A stretch of DNA of 64,000 bases, taken from contig JAACJM010000164.1 of NCBI GenBank assembly GCA_013368315.1, positions 62,001 to 126,000 on the forward strand, in the 5' to 3' direction. Under the pieces are notes generated by a model. That model did not search any database, was not told the DNA's origin, and saw only the letters and a program-made list of their open reading frames with translations. Shown here piece after piece: positions 32,627-43,844 of this stretch; position 1 is the first letter of the stretch; every line of letters begins with the position of its first letter. This stretch comes from Tetrapyrgos nigripes (lineage: Eukaryota; Basidiomycota; Agaricomycetes; Agaricales; Campanellaceae). The translations under genes and the position numbers were made by a program.

Positions 32627-35600
32627 GTGGGAATTGGGGGGGGTGATGGGGGTGGGGGTGGTAATGAAGGTGGTATCAACCGCCATCCTAACTGCCTCCC
32701 AAATCCCAGTGCAAGAAATGTCACAAGTGGGGCATCAGCAGGGAGGAATACTGTTTCGATTGCCATTCATCTTCTTTGTCATCCTCAACTACGTCTTCAG
32801 GCTACATCGTCTGCTGCTACTACCTCCTCTTGTCCAGGTGGTCCATGTACTGGGTCTTCCACTGCTGCCATAGCTACTACTAGTGCACCCGCGCCAGTCT
32901 CTGCTGCCCATGTACCTAGTGTAGCATCTACTGCTAATGTTAAGTCTGTTCAGGCTTATGCTCACTGCGTGATCGATGTACCTGTCTTTGACTGCCATAC
33001 ATCCATCTCTGACCTACATCATGTTGATCCACATTTATTTGAGCATCTACACACCAAATACCCCAACCTCCTTGACTCCGGCTCTACCCATCACCTCGTG
33101 AGGGATTGTTCCAACTTTATATCCTTTGACCCTGCTGGTGCACAAGATGTCAGTACTGCCTGTGCTGGTGTTCTCAAAACAACAGGGACAGGTACATGTG
33201 TCTTCCAGATCAAGGTGGACAATTCTGATGAGATTGTACATCTTCATCTTGAGAATTGTTTACATGCACCGGATGCACCATTCAATCTTTTTTCGGCTGG
33301 GTCATTGATTGAGCATGGCTTCCTCATTAGATTGGGACTGGGTGATGGGGAGAATACTATCCAGACTCCTCTATCACTATCTGTAGACGGTCAGTGCTCC
33401 TCCTGGTCAACACTGTATGCGAAGCGCCTTTTCTTCATGAAAGGTGACTTTATAAAAGCCTCATCCTTCTATGGAGTTTTGCATCCCCATACTCCTCTCT
33501 CCATTCTTTCCTCTGCTTCTGACGCTTTACCTCATGCCTTCATAACCTTCACGCCTCCTGTTCCTAATGGTGACCTTGTACATTGGCGAATGGGCCATGC
33601 TGGCGTGGAACCTCGAGTGGAATGGTACCCTTATGCATGGGATTTGCATTGCCTGCATTGAGGGTAAAGGCACTGCTCATCCTTACAAAAATCCTGGTAA
33701 CTGAGCCTCACAACCACTTGAGATCCTGCATATAGACACTTGTGGTCCTTTTCCCAAGCAGTCGGTACATGGTGCACTTCACTTCCATGTTATCATGGAT
33801 GACCATACAAATTGTCCTTTCATCTCCTTCCTGAAATCTAAGGATGAGGCTGTGACTCATGTCCGTAAGGTGGTACTGCAGCTTCTTGCACTACACATGG
33901 ACAAGGGTTGGACCATTGTGGAGCTTCGTCATGATGGTGCAGGAGAGTTTCTTGGGCTGAGCTCACTGAGTGGCTGCAGGACAGAGGAATTGTGTATGCT
34001 CACCAGCAGAATGGAAAGATCAAGAGGATGATCTGCACCATTGAGGAGATGGCAATCACTATGCTCATGGAGTCTGGCTTACCCATGCAGTTTTGGGAAT
34101 ATGCAGTGGACATGTCAGTATAACATACTTCACCGCCTTCCCACCTCCGTCAGTCCTGATGATGTTACCCCCTATGAGGGGATGTTTGGCGTGAAGCCAG
34201 ATGTGTCCAATATGCATGTCCCATTCTGCCGTTGCTGGTTCCTTATTCCTGAGGAAATCCGCTGGAAAGATGACCAACGTTATGTCGAAGGAATATTTGT
34301 TGGTTACTATGAGTGCCAAGTGGGTTGGCATATCTGGGATACAAAGGGCAAGGAGCATTTTAGTTGGGACGTAAAGTTTGACGAATGCACCTTTGGGAAG
34401 CTAAAAGGAGTCCTGTGTACTCCACAACCTCTTATCATTGATGTGGATACCATTCTTCTTGATACCATTCCTGAAGAACCAGTTGATACTGACTCGCCCC
34501 CAACTCCTCATGTTACTCCTGCTAATTCCACGCCCACTCCTTCTCCTGCCTTACATGATAACGATACACTTCCTATTGTTGAGGACTTCATGCCTCCTTT
34601 ACCTCCCGATCCAGTTCCCACTGATGAACCGACCTCCTTACCATGTAACACTCGTTCTCGGACTTGCACTGAGGTCGGAAAGACTTGGGTTGCTGAGTGG
34701 GATAGGAGAGAAGCTATCTGTCTTAAGGCAAACATGACAAGAGCTCGTAATAAGGCTGTGTCTGCAGAAGCTCTTTCAGCTGTTGTGGGGTATCAGCAGG
34801 CAGAGGCACTTCTCCCACCAGTTGACATTGTTGGCTTGGATGATCTTGATCTATTTCCACTTCTGTTAGCATTTTTCTCATTGACAGAACCTTTCTTCAA
34901 GTTGAAGAAGATCACAGATTGTATCTGGGATCTGAGGAAGGCACCATCAACACTTCAGGAAGCTGTCTCCTGTACTGATGCTGGAGAGTGGATTACTGCC
35001 ATGAAGACTGAGGTTGATTGTCTGGAGGCACTGGGGGTATTTGCTCCTGTTTCCACTTTAACCGCCGGATCGCAAAGCCATTGGCCTCCAACACGTATAC
35101 TCTTACAAGTATCACCCCAATGGCTCTGTATCTGGTTATAAAGCTTGGGTAGTCGTCTTAGGTTGCCACCAAACCCCTGCAGACTATGACTGAACTTCTG
35201 CACCTGTCGTCTGCCCAGATTCTGTTTGTTGGTGCTTCACTTTCGCTGCAAAGTATGGTTGGCTTCTTTCCACTGTTGATTTCAAAACAGCTTTTCTGCT
35301 CCCCTCCATCATGATGTGTTCATCTACAACATCCCAGGTTTTGGGGAAAAGGGGAGGTTCTTCCAGCTGACTCGAGCTCTGTATGGGCTGAAACAGTCAG
35401 CAAGGGAGTGGTATTTCGAAATAAAGCATTTTTTGGAGTCTTTAGGATTCGCTGTCTGCCTGGCAAATCCTGGTGTCTTCGTTGGGAAGTGGACCACCTC
35501 CTCATTGCCTGATGTACCTTTACCTGAGGGTCTTGACAAGCATATCCTACTGATCTTCCTCCATGTTGATGATGGCTTGAACCTACACAACCATCCGGGA

Positions 35601-35657
35601 ATTTATGATTGGCTCACACGCATGATCCGCATGAAGTTACGAGGCCAAATGAAATGA
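32627..35657 (+). pseudogene. Copia C protease, integrase and N-terminal RT
   Basis: Protease active site NLLDSGSTHHLV at about 33067. GAG-pre-integrase block LVHWRMGHAG at about 33580. Integrase core with IDTCGPFPKQSVHG, IMDDHTNCPFISFLKSKDEA and RHDGAGEFL (33730-33960), frameshift near 33965, then QQNGKIKRMICTIEEMAIT. C-terminal integrase (34125-34400, YEGMFGVKPDVSNMHVPFC). Pro-rich linker. RT start APSTLQEAVSCTDAGEW (34948). RT palm (35316-35640) with ALYGLKQSAREWY and the catalytic HVDDGL in place of the usual YVDD. Frameshifts at about 33660, 34030 and 35100. RT stops abruptly at 35643, where element D begins. Confidence 0.8.
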
Positions 35658-35702
35658 GGTTGAGTTTATTACACTCGACTTCTGCTTGTGGCTATGCTTG
35701 AA
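35654..35702 (+). repeat. Terminal direct repeat of element D, left copy
   Basis: Starts ATGAGGTTGAGTTTATTACA; matches 50296-50344 in 41 of 49 positions in the same orientation. GAGT...ACTC inside it can form a small hairpin. Direct rather than inverted end repeats are reminiscent of the split repeats of PAT-like DIRS elements. Confidence 0.6.
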
Positions 35703-36109
35703 TGGTCCTGTCTATCTGTCTGATAAACAGGTTTGGACCAGAGTGATCTGTGGGGCTGTGTTTCTAGCTTTGTCCTGGTGTGATCTGACAGAAAGAAATA
35801 TTAGTTCTGACGCAACAGGCAGCCGCACCTACTGCTGGCAAATTCTGTTCACGCCACGCAATGTATTATGAGGCCTAATCATCTTGCGGATTGTCCTAGA
35901 GAATTTCTCTCTGGTAAAAGAATAGGCAAAACATGGGGAGTCCTGAAACAGCGACTCCCCTGGGTATATTCGTGGCAAGACTCGAAAAAGGCGCTAAGGA
36001 GCCTATGGAATGATGAGGAGAGTTGGGAGGTGGATGAAGTGCTGAAAGGAGAAGGAAAAGATGTATTGAAAAGTTGAGGTCAACGAGTTTGAGTCTGTTT
36101 CGTTAATCA

Positions 36110-37035
36110 GGCCATGAAAAACAAGGGATGTTTGCGAATGTAAAGGCGGAATGCCCCCAAAGACCAATGACCAAGAGTTTGAATATTTTCCCAAGAATAA
36201 CCCTCCAACGCATAGTGAGTTGTGCCCCCGAGCGCAGTGAATGACCAGCAACATTATTAGGGAAGTAATGTCGCAAATGCCTTATGAATCATTGTTGAGT
36301 TGGTATTGTACCGTCTTTACAAGCAAAAAGGTTGGGATGTGCAGGAAATAAATGATCTCAAGACTCAATATACCGATTGAATATCTTCACGGGACAATCT
36401 TCTTCACCTGTCGCCTTCACAACAATCTTGTTCCCATCGAATTGCTGATCCGATTTATGGGTAGGTAGAGAGAACGCGATATGATCTGGTTGAATCTCCA
36501 AAGATGAGCGCATCACCACCTTTTGTAACTCCCTGTGAGCTACAGTACTTGGCCACACCAATTCTCCCAACCTCATCACCACTAAAAACCTGACAAACAA
36601 AATCAACAAGAACAGCAAATCATCATGATCCCTCGATTCCTTCAAATCACGAAAAACTCCTGTCAATTCCTCTCTCTCTAATGCTCGCTTCTGTCTCTTC
36701 GCATACAAGTGCTGTTTCCTACATCCCTTTAACATTTTCATGACTAGCTTGCTCATGCAAATTTGACAGATATTCAGGTAAATTGGTTTGAGTTGATCAC
36801 AGATGCCAGATAGATAAGTGGAAACGGAAGGCAGTTTAATGAAATGGCACATGTATGCAACATAGAGGCTAAACGTGTCTTCAGTAGGTTCAATGTCAAA
36901 ACCGTGATTTTGACGAAATTGGATGTAAGATTTGGTGGCTGTGGAATATGAACTCTTTGTGCAAGGGTCCATGCTATATCCTATTGCCCTCTCCTGTATC
37001 AACCTCTCCCGAGTCCAGACTTCCCTCTCCTTCAC
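36110..37035 (-). pseudogene. Tyrosine recombinase of element D
   Basis: The open part 37035-36358 has the N-terminal helical SAM-like region (YSTATKSYIQFRQNHGFDIE) and the first catalytic Arg (VVMRLGELVWP). After a TGA at 36358-36360 the same frame continues DHLFPAHPNLFACKDG, a second TGA near 36303, then GHSLRSGG (His-x-x-Arg) and GHWSFGAFRLYIRK (His and the nucleophile Tyr). Both stops fit CGA or TGG changed to TGA. The enzyme would integrate the circular cDNA of the element. Confidence 0.85.
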
Positions 37036-37064
37036 CCTTCACCTGGACTCCTGTAATGATGCGC

Positions 37065-37619
37065 TCATAATAACTCCGCCCCCAGCATGGCTCGAGGGGG
37101 TGTGAATGGATTGATAATAATGGAAGGTGAAGCATTATAAGCAAGATCATTGTTGAAACAAGACAGAGAGTCGGCTACATGGTTTTTGGTACCAGGAATG
37201 TGAAATACACCCAGTGGAGCATTAAACTGGAGTAATAGGTCGACAGTGGTCATGAGAATAGGATTATAAGTAGGAGTCGCTTTCAACGAATTGAACATGT
37301 TGACTGTGTTGGAGTTGTCCGTGAATACAACAATGTGGGAAGGTGGAGGAAAGGAAGCTTGAAGTGCGAATGATAGAGCTGACAAGACTGCGAGAGCTTT
37401 GAAATAGAAAATCCCATTTGAACAATCATCTATTTTGCATTGAAAACCAAGGGTCACATCACCAAGTTCACACCAGAAACCCATCTGAACTGGGCAAGCA
37501 TCACAAAATAAAATGACCTCTGCATCTTCAATTCCCCAATCCTTGGCCTGCAAAATTCTCACTCCATCTAACCGCTCCATATGATTGGCCATCCATACCA
37601 ACTCTCGACACATAGCCAC
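37065..37619 (-). pseudogene. RNase H domain of element D
   Basis: VILFCDACPVQMGFWCELGD, IFYFKALAVLSALSFALQAS, HIVVFTDNSNTVNMFNSLKA and FHIPGTKNHVADSLSC carry the expected acidic residues (D in FCDAC, E position replaced by K in FYFKAL, D in FTDNSN, D in VADSLS). The Glu of the second motif seems lost. It follows RT on the same strand, as is normal for DIRS pol. Confidence 0.75.
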
Positions 37620-37854
37620 ACTGACCCAGATGGGTGCCTTTGCTTCTATCTTTCCTGATATTTTGTGGTATAACCAGGATAATCTGGGTTGGAGAACTGG
37701 ATAAACGTTGAATGACCAGTTACACCATCCACCAATCTCCTGGAATTTGTGAAGTGTATGTTATTGTTTGGGTGTTGCAAAGGTTCGAATTGCTGCCAAC
37801 AGTTCTGTTTTTGAGGAAGGAGACATTGAGATCGTCATGGCATTTGGGTCCACA

Positions 37855-38433
37855 TCAAAACCAATAACAGCAAGTACCATAGATCTGCTTTGGCCCATCA
37901 TGAGAAACTCCTAACTCATCCCATAATTCCAACAACTTTTTCTGCTTTTCCAGCATCATGCATTGCCCTCTTTCATACCAAACCATCTGCGCAGCCTCTT
38001 CAAACCCAAAATTATCATCCACGTACATAAACACATCATCAATCCCCTTCACATACTTCGCTATCCATGCCACTAATCCCATCCAAGACCCATGTATACC
38101 TCCAGCCCCTCTATTACCGAAATTGTTGCAACGATCAACATTGAAACTATCCCCTATCTGCACCACTTGCTTGATCTGCCATAGGGGATGCATTGGCGAC
38201 CTCCTATACACTTCAGAAACGTCCAATTTCCACACCACAAGCTTCACATAACCATATAACCTCCTCCATTGAATCAACACCAATCCTAGGTCATGAAGAT
38301 TGTCGAGAGGAACTGATACTTTGCGCTTGTCAATCATTGAGTTGATAGGGAAAGGTTTGGCGCTATGGTGCACAGTCATTCGAAGTTTGTCAGAGTTGGG
38401 CTTAGGAACAACAACAACAGGGACAGCATGCAT
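37855..38433 (-). pseudogene. Reverse transcriptase domain of element D
   Basis: MHAVPVVVVPKPNSDKLRMT, then HHSAKPFPINSMIDKRKVSV, VVWKLDVSEVYRRSPMHPLW, and the catalytic FMYVDDNFGF. DIRS RT differs from Ty3 RT in these spacings and in the neighbouring tyrosine recombinase. Between 37855 and 37619 the frame changes. I cannot tell whether this copy once used an intron there. Confidence 0.8.
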
Positions 38434-38628
38434 CCCTGAGAGCAGATCGGGGAAAGAATGTGAAAAACAGCCTTTGCTGATTTCAATGTCACGTTGTTCA
38501 CATGAGAATTTGAGGTGAGATGGGTCTTTCAGACTGTAGGAACGGTTGAGGATGCTAGGGAGTTCAGGATTAGAATAGTCTGCCCATGGCCAGTATCCTT
38601 CCTTCAGCGCTTGAAAGAGAGAGTCGAT

Positions 38629-39412
38629 CTATGGTTGGTTAGGATGGGATTCTGAAAGTTGCTGTAAATGACCAATGTTGATAGGAGTTGTAATTTGAAG
38701 TAAGTTATTCTTCTCCTGTTCTGGCACATCAGGTAATGGCTCCATCTTCTCAGTTGCATCTGCCAAGGTTAACCTTCGCTTCTCATCTCTACTGCTACCA
38801 ATCTCTATTACCCCTTCTCCCATATTTCCTCCTCTTCCCATACCAAATCCCTCAGAAACTGCGGCCTCTTCTCCATCAACCAACTTCTCTCATTTCTTCC
38901 CTGAATCACACTTGTCTTTGGTGTGGGCTCCGCTTCGACAGGTGGCGCAAACGTGGATCCAGCTGCAATCCTTGGCGTGTTTTGGGCATTTGCCATCGTT
39001 CCAGTTATGGCAGACGTCAGAGGAGAAGTTAAAGTGCCTACATTATGCAGGATTTGGTCTGAAGGGTGTGGAGTAGGAAGGCTGATCGTGAGGTGCAGGA
39101 GGAGGGACGTTGATGACCCAGTGGAGATAGAGGTCTGGGAATTCAATGATGTCGGATAGAAGGAGTTTGTTGGTGTTGGCAACATGCTGTCAGATAGCTT
39201 TGTCATAGTTGATGACATTGATGTGTTGGGTTGTGTCCACGAGAGATTTGAATAACGCGTTGATATGCTTCGAATATGTTCTGAATTCGACCTCTTTCCA
39301 GGGTAGCGCAAATTGAATGACTTCAAGGTACGCTCCGCTCACAATTGTCCAATCTCCGTGAGTTCTGACTTTTCTAGAGGCGGTCTTAGCACCTGCGATC
39401 CTAAACTCGCCA
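38629..39412 (-). pseudogene. C-terminal part of DIRS element D gag
   Basis: The frame after K reads RGGEFRIAGAKTASRKVRTH, GDWTIVSGAYLEVIQFALPW, FRTYSKHINALFKSLV. A TGA follows near 39189 and a TAG near 39050. Then comes a CCCH finger CHNWNDGKCPKHAKDCSWIH and a CCHC knuckle CATCRSGAHTKDKC (39000-38895). It continues the gag block that ends at 47757; element K separates them and the shared GGTCAGAGG is the duplication. Confidence 0.75.
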
Positions 39413-39427
39413 CCTCTGACCCGGTAT

Positions 39428-40730
39428 GTTGAATTCTGCGTGCCATACCTGTGTGCCTGCGTGCCGGTAGGTGCGTGCCTGCGTGTCGGTTGTATATAAG
39501 CACTATGTATTTAAGTCTTCTAAATATGCATACTTTAACTTTGTTTCCAGACTTAGAGGTTGATTGTTTGATTCCAACAGGAATACAGGGCTATGCATAC
39601 TTCAGTACCCTAGCATAATGCCTCTGAGAGCTAATTTCTGCTTCATTTTTTGTATCAATCCTGTACCTTGAGCCTAATATTATGAACTATGAGTACTACG
39701 CCTTGATTTACAATCAAAGACAAGTATTCTGAGTCAATTCCTGCATTCAAAGACTGACATGCAGGCCTGAGGACAGACGCTCCGATGTATTGAGTGACAC
39801 GCAGATCGATCGGGCCGGCACGCAGGTCACATGTACCTGCGTGTCGCCCTGCGTGCCACCTGCGTGCCCGTCCCAGAGTCGTCAAAATGGATATTTGCGC
39901 CATAATGAGCACAATACAAGACCTGTCCTACATGTAGCTGACTCAACAAGTCAAATCAATTTGAAATTCGGGTTTTTCAATGATTTAAAAGCTGACACTG
40001 TCCTTTTCAAGTTACTTCCATACCCTTCTTGTTCAACTCGCATTCCCTCTTAGCTCGCATTGAGTGTGTTTTGTGAGTATCTAATATTCATATATCTGGA
40101 GGCTGTTTTAATTCTTTTTGGCTCAGATCATGAACATAGGTCCACCGCTGTGGATTGATAAACCAGTCTGCATTATTGATGGCCACTATAAAGGATATTG
40201 TGGTTCTGTTTGTGATGTTCGGCCATTTCTAAACTGCAGTGGTCTACTGCTTCAAGTGGAACTTTTTACCGGGGCATTGATTAACTTCCTCCCTTCTAAA
40301 GATATGTACTAGTAAACCTGATTAGAAATGGTACGTACATGCATCCCATACATACACATACAGTACAGATAAAAAGGACATAGTGGTGGATGGTGCCATC
40401 AAGCATGGGGTACGTGCCTGATTGCGGAGTCGCCTAATGGAGATGGCATGCAGGAGCGCCACACAGAATTCATGCAACCGAGACTTCTCGAGTGTTCTTC
40501 CTTACTTCTAAGGAGTTGTAGTAGTAAATCTGAGTATAAATGGTATGTACATGCATACTATACTTATACATAAGTACAGACAAAAAGGAAAGTAGTGACG
40601 GACAGTGCCATCAAGCATGGGCTACGTGCCTGATTGCGGAGTCGCCTAATGGGGATGGCACGCAGGTGGGTACCGACACGCAGGTGGCACGCAGGTGGCA
40701 CGCAGGTACGACACGCAGAATTCACGCAAC
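39428..40730. mobile_element. Motif-array element E1 (CCTGCGTG type)
   Basis: The left end reads GTTGAATTCTGCGTGCCATA followed by CCTGTGTGCCTGCGTGCC. The right end on the minus strand reads GTTGCGTGAATTCTGCGTGT then CGTACCTGCGTGCCACCTGC. Both ends are therefore inverted arrays of CCTGCGTGYC. A third cluster lies at 39800-39880. It is inserted at the left end of K, with TAT on both sides as a possible 3-bp duplication. The interior has a KOW-like frame and a duplication of about 200 bases (40300-40490 and 40500-40740). Confidence 0.7.
40118..40312 (+). CDS. KOW-motif-like small reading frame in E1
   Basis: 64 codons: IDKPVCIIDGHYKGYCGSVC then LLLQVELFTGALINFL. The pattern V.I..G.YKG..G.V.......LQVEL matches KOW/SH3-like domains that occur as modules in basidiomycete transposon and spt5-like proteins. 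It may be a single exon of a longer, lost gene. No upstream exon is recognised. Confidence 0.35.
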   Translation: MAQIMNIGPPLWIDKPVCIIDGHYKGYCGSVCDVRPFLNCSGLLLQVELFTGALINFLPSKDMY

Positions 40731-40740
40731 TATGGAAACC
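40300..40740. repeat. Tandem duplication inside E1
   Basis: About 40300-40490 and 40500-40740 share GTACATGCATRC, RTGCCATCAAGCATGGG and TACGTGCCTGATTGCGGAGT with some changes. Both copies end in CAGAATTCAYGCAAC, so the right terminal segment of E1 is present twice. Confidence 0.7.
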
Positions 40741-40756
40741 CGGAAGGCCTCGCTCG
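40731..40756 (+). repeat. Left terminal inverted repeat core of K
   Basis: TATGGAAACCCGGAAGGCCT continuing CGCTCG. Identical to the complement of 47714-47739. It is separated from the outer CGGT terminus at 39422 by element E1. Confidence 0.85.
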
Positions 40757-41077
40757 CTCCGGAGAGCCTCGCAGACCATAAGCGATCATGCCGGCAATAC
40801 GGCACCTCCGATATGGAAATCAGACCCCAGACACTTCGGTGTATAGAGAGTTATGTAAGTATGTAAGCTGTTATTCAAAAGACTGGAGATATTGCGAGCA
40901 TCGTGTATGGGTATCTCACCTCGTTCTCAGGCTTCAAATCAGCTGCATTTTTTGAACTGTATATGGATGCGTTCAAAGTGCTCAAAGGACTGGAGACTTT
41001 GATAGATTTTACGAGATTTTACATGCTGGTACATAGACTGAGAGAAGATATGATTTGTAAATAGATTGTAGTTTGTT

Positions 41078-42976
41078 TTACTCTTCATCTGACTGTGCTT
41101 CGTCAGATGTGAAATCAACAATGCCATCGACCAAATCACCATCTTCAATATCAGCTCCCAGACCACCTCTCACACCACCCATATAGCCACCTTCTGAATC
41201 ATGATGTAAAGGTAAGAGATCATCGAGAATAGGCTCAGATGCATCTTCCGGAAGTGGAGGCCTAGGCGCCCAGGCATTGTCACCATAGCCTGAAAGACCC
41301 ATTGTCTCAAATATGGCAGGGTCCACTTCAAACATAGCCAATAAATCCTCATAAACATTCCACACATTGTCCCTTGTTACAGCGGGAGATCCAAGTTGCT
41401 CATAATACACAGAAGCCCAATGATTGAACTCTGATGGCACAAGATCAAAAACGGGATGATCAGGAGGAGCATAAAGTTTCTCAGCGTCGTGGATATAATC
41501 AGCGTCAGCATTAATCACAATCTGTCAATAAATAGTGATATAATAAGTATACAAGCAAATGAAATTTAGAGTATATGCTGTTGCTTACTTTGAAGTTGAG
41601 TGAATTGTAGCGCTCAGGATGTTCGTCAATGTCATCTGGAGGCCCATGAGGGAGAATCTTGTGCTTCTGAGCACGTTTCAGTGAGTTGTTGACCCGGTGA
41701 ACATAAGCATCAATTTCGAGTTGTAGCCATGGAATGAAAACCCATTTGAATACATTGCTAGGATTAAGGATATGAGAGACAGATCAAGTGTGATCAGTAA
41801 AGGAAATGCTCACTACTGGAGAGGATGGTGGGGGTCATATTGCACAGAGGCACTTGATAAAATGTTCTCAAAGCCTGGCATGAAATTGCGGCGTAAATTT
41901 GACCAGGTAATCTCGGGAGGAATATTGCTTTTCTCCCGCATGAAACGATGCTGTAAAGTACCGATCAATTGGGGGTCCAGGCACTGGCGGATGTATGAAT
42001 GTCCCTTAGCCAAGTGAAAGTTCTCGGTGCCTGGGTCGCTTTGAGTTACAAGAGATGTGTCTGCAAAATATTCCATCAGAAAGAGAGAAGATATTTTTTT
42101 GTTAGTACACCTCACATCCATCCTTCTTGATAGTATCAAGGTAATACCTAAAGATCAGCCGTGGATTGGAGTTGTTATGCCAGACCTTCATCCACTTTAT
42201 TTTGCCAGAGAAAGGATCAATTCCTGCATTGCAGAATAAATTCATAAGCATACAATAATTAGAAACAAGTTGATACCTGTATGCAAAGCTAGACCATATT
42301 TCTTGAGCTTATCATGCTGGTCAACGCAAAGCATGTCATTGACGCCAGCTGCCCAAAATCTCCGACGCTTGAGTCTTCTTCTTCGACGTGCCCTCACCAA
42401 ATCTGGCTCATAGCGACGGAAGTATTCCTCGATAACTGATCTGTGTGTCATACGTTGTTAATCTTGATTGATAGTGACATAGATCAGAAAACTTGCCTCT
42501 TCACTTCCTTCTTCAGATCATGGTGGAAAATCCTCTTGATACCTCTTGCGCCGGCCACAGGATAGTATTTACGTAGTGATATCATGTCTTCTATAATATC
42601 TTCGACTTGTAAATCTGAAAGCACTGGTTAGTAGATATCAAATTGTGAATGTAAAGGCATGCAGACTAGAAGAGCGTGATCGGTATAGCCCCAAGCTTGT
42701 ACGTATTTGGCGGAGTTTCTTAATCCTGGTAGACTCATATCAGCTTTTCGTACGAGGATTTTACAAGCTTTGAATAATGACTGACGCAATTCCATATTGT
42801 TCTGTATCAAAAAGTTTGTCTTCATAAAGATATGCCAAAATCTTCACGTCACTGAAACCTCGATCCCAGTACTTTCGAATGCTGGGTTCGATGAGTTCAA
42901 TAGGGGCTGCATGTAATCAATCAGTCAATGAAATGTCTAGATGTGTACACGTACGAGTAGGTTTGTTTCTTCCCAT
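41078..42976 (-). CDS. rve-like DDE integrase/transposase of element K
   Basis: Nine exons join in perfect phase: 42976-42955, 42906-42786, 42725-42667, 42614-42497, 42440-42277, 42223-42116, 42060-41817, 41757-41589 and 41521-41078, giving 482 aa. Intron 4 has a GC donor (AG|GCAAGT); the others are GT-AG. The N-terminus (MGRNKPTPPIELIEPSI, YWDRGFSDVKILAYLYEDK, IKKLRQIRTSLGLYRSRSS) looks like a helix-turn-helix pair. The Arg-rich RRRRRLKRRRFWAAGVND leads into a retroviral-integrase-type core: Asp147 in VDQHD, Asp206 in TQSDPGTENF, and probably Glu240 in MREKSN. WVFIPWLQLEIDAYVHRVN and PPDHPVFDLVPSEF follow, then an acidic tail. This matches the integrase core-like family abundant in Agaricomycetes. 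No lesion is seen, so it is probably active. Confidence 0.85.
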
Positions 42977-43844
42977 TCAAGCTGAGCAAGGAATAAAAAG
43001 GACAAGATGAGGACCAGCAATGGCTCGATGAATAACTTCGAAGTCAAGGATGGAGTACTTATAGTCTCCAGTCTAGTAGACAATGCTGCGGGCAGCGTGC
43101 AGCATTTGATATGCATTTCTGTTGCCCGTGTGGCGGTTGAGGCCTCCATTTGAACGGTCGAACTTGCGTTGTATTTGTCACTCGAAATTTCCAACGGATT
43201 TTTCAGCGGTGAAGATCTTAAAAACTTGCGTCCGTATAATGCCTGTATAACGGTTTTTGTGTTGCTTGCAGGGGACCACATATCAGAATCAACATGAGGC
43301 TCCTCGGTTGTCTTCGGAGGACCACATGCCAGATGTGAACTTACCCGTCATATAGGTTCGAGTCTAATAGTGGATTTGTGGCGCGCTGAGTCTGAAAATT
43401 GTTGTTGTTGTACTTGCATCCGATCCGAGTCTGATTTGTGGATTTGTGGCGTGCTGAGTCTGGAATTTTCAGCGGTTGAACTTGTGTCTCGTCAAAAACT
43501 TGCGTCCGTATAACATCTCATGGGCTGCTTGCGGTAAAACTTGTGTCCGATTGAGTCTGATCTGAGTTCAGAATTTCCAGGATTTTTTTGCAGCGGTCAA
43601 ACTTTGAAAAACTTGCGTCCGTATAATGCCCGTATAGCATTTCATCGGTTACTTGCAAAGGACCATATGCCATGAGGCTCAACACAAGATTTCTACCGCA
43701 CACGATTGACTGGTGGCAAAAAATCAAGTGAATCACTGTCAGATTAAGAAAAGACTATGGCTCGTATAAATACCTGAAGCTTATTTCTGGAATCCATCAT
43801 CCTTACTAGCAATCCTCGATTGAACCTGCCTGCCTCTGATCTCA
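42977..43844. promoter_or_regulatory. Divergent promoter region of element K
   Basis: 868 bases separate the two start codons. It holds three imperfect copies of a 110-125 base unit (near 43185-43305, 43458-43540 and 43565-43685), each containing AAAACTTGCGTCCGTATAAY. A TATA box (GTATAAATAC, 43764-43773) lies 75-80 bases before the kinase start. A shared, amplified regulatory unit is a reasonable inference. Confidence 0.6.
43764..43773 (+). promoter_or_regulatory. TATA box of the alpha-kinase gene
   Basis: GTATAAATAC, followed by a short pyrimidine-rich leader and the ATG at 43845. Confidence 0.55.

Noticed and set aside
32627..32700. Gly-rich frames over GGGGGTGATGGGGGTGGGGG
   Set aside because: Poly-G tract within the damaged nucleocapsid region of copia C; low-complexity translation only.
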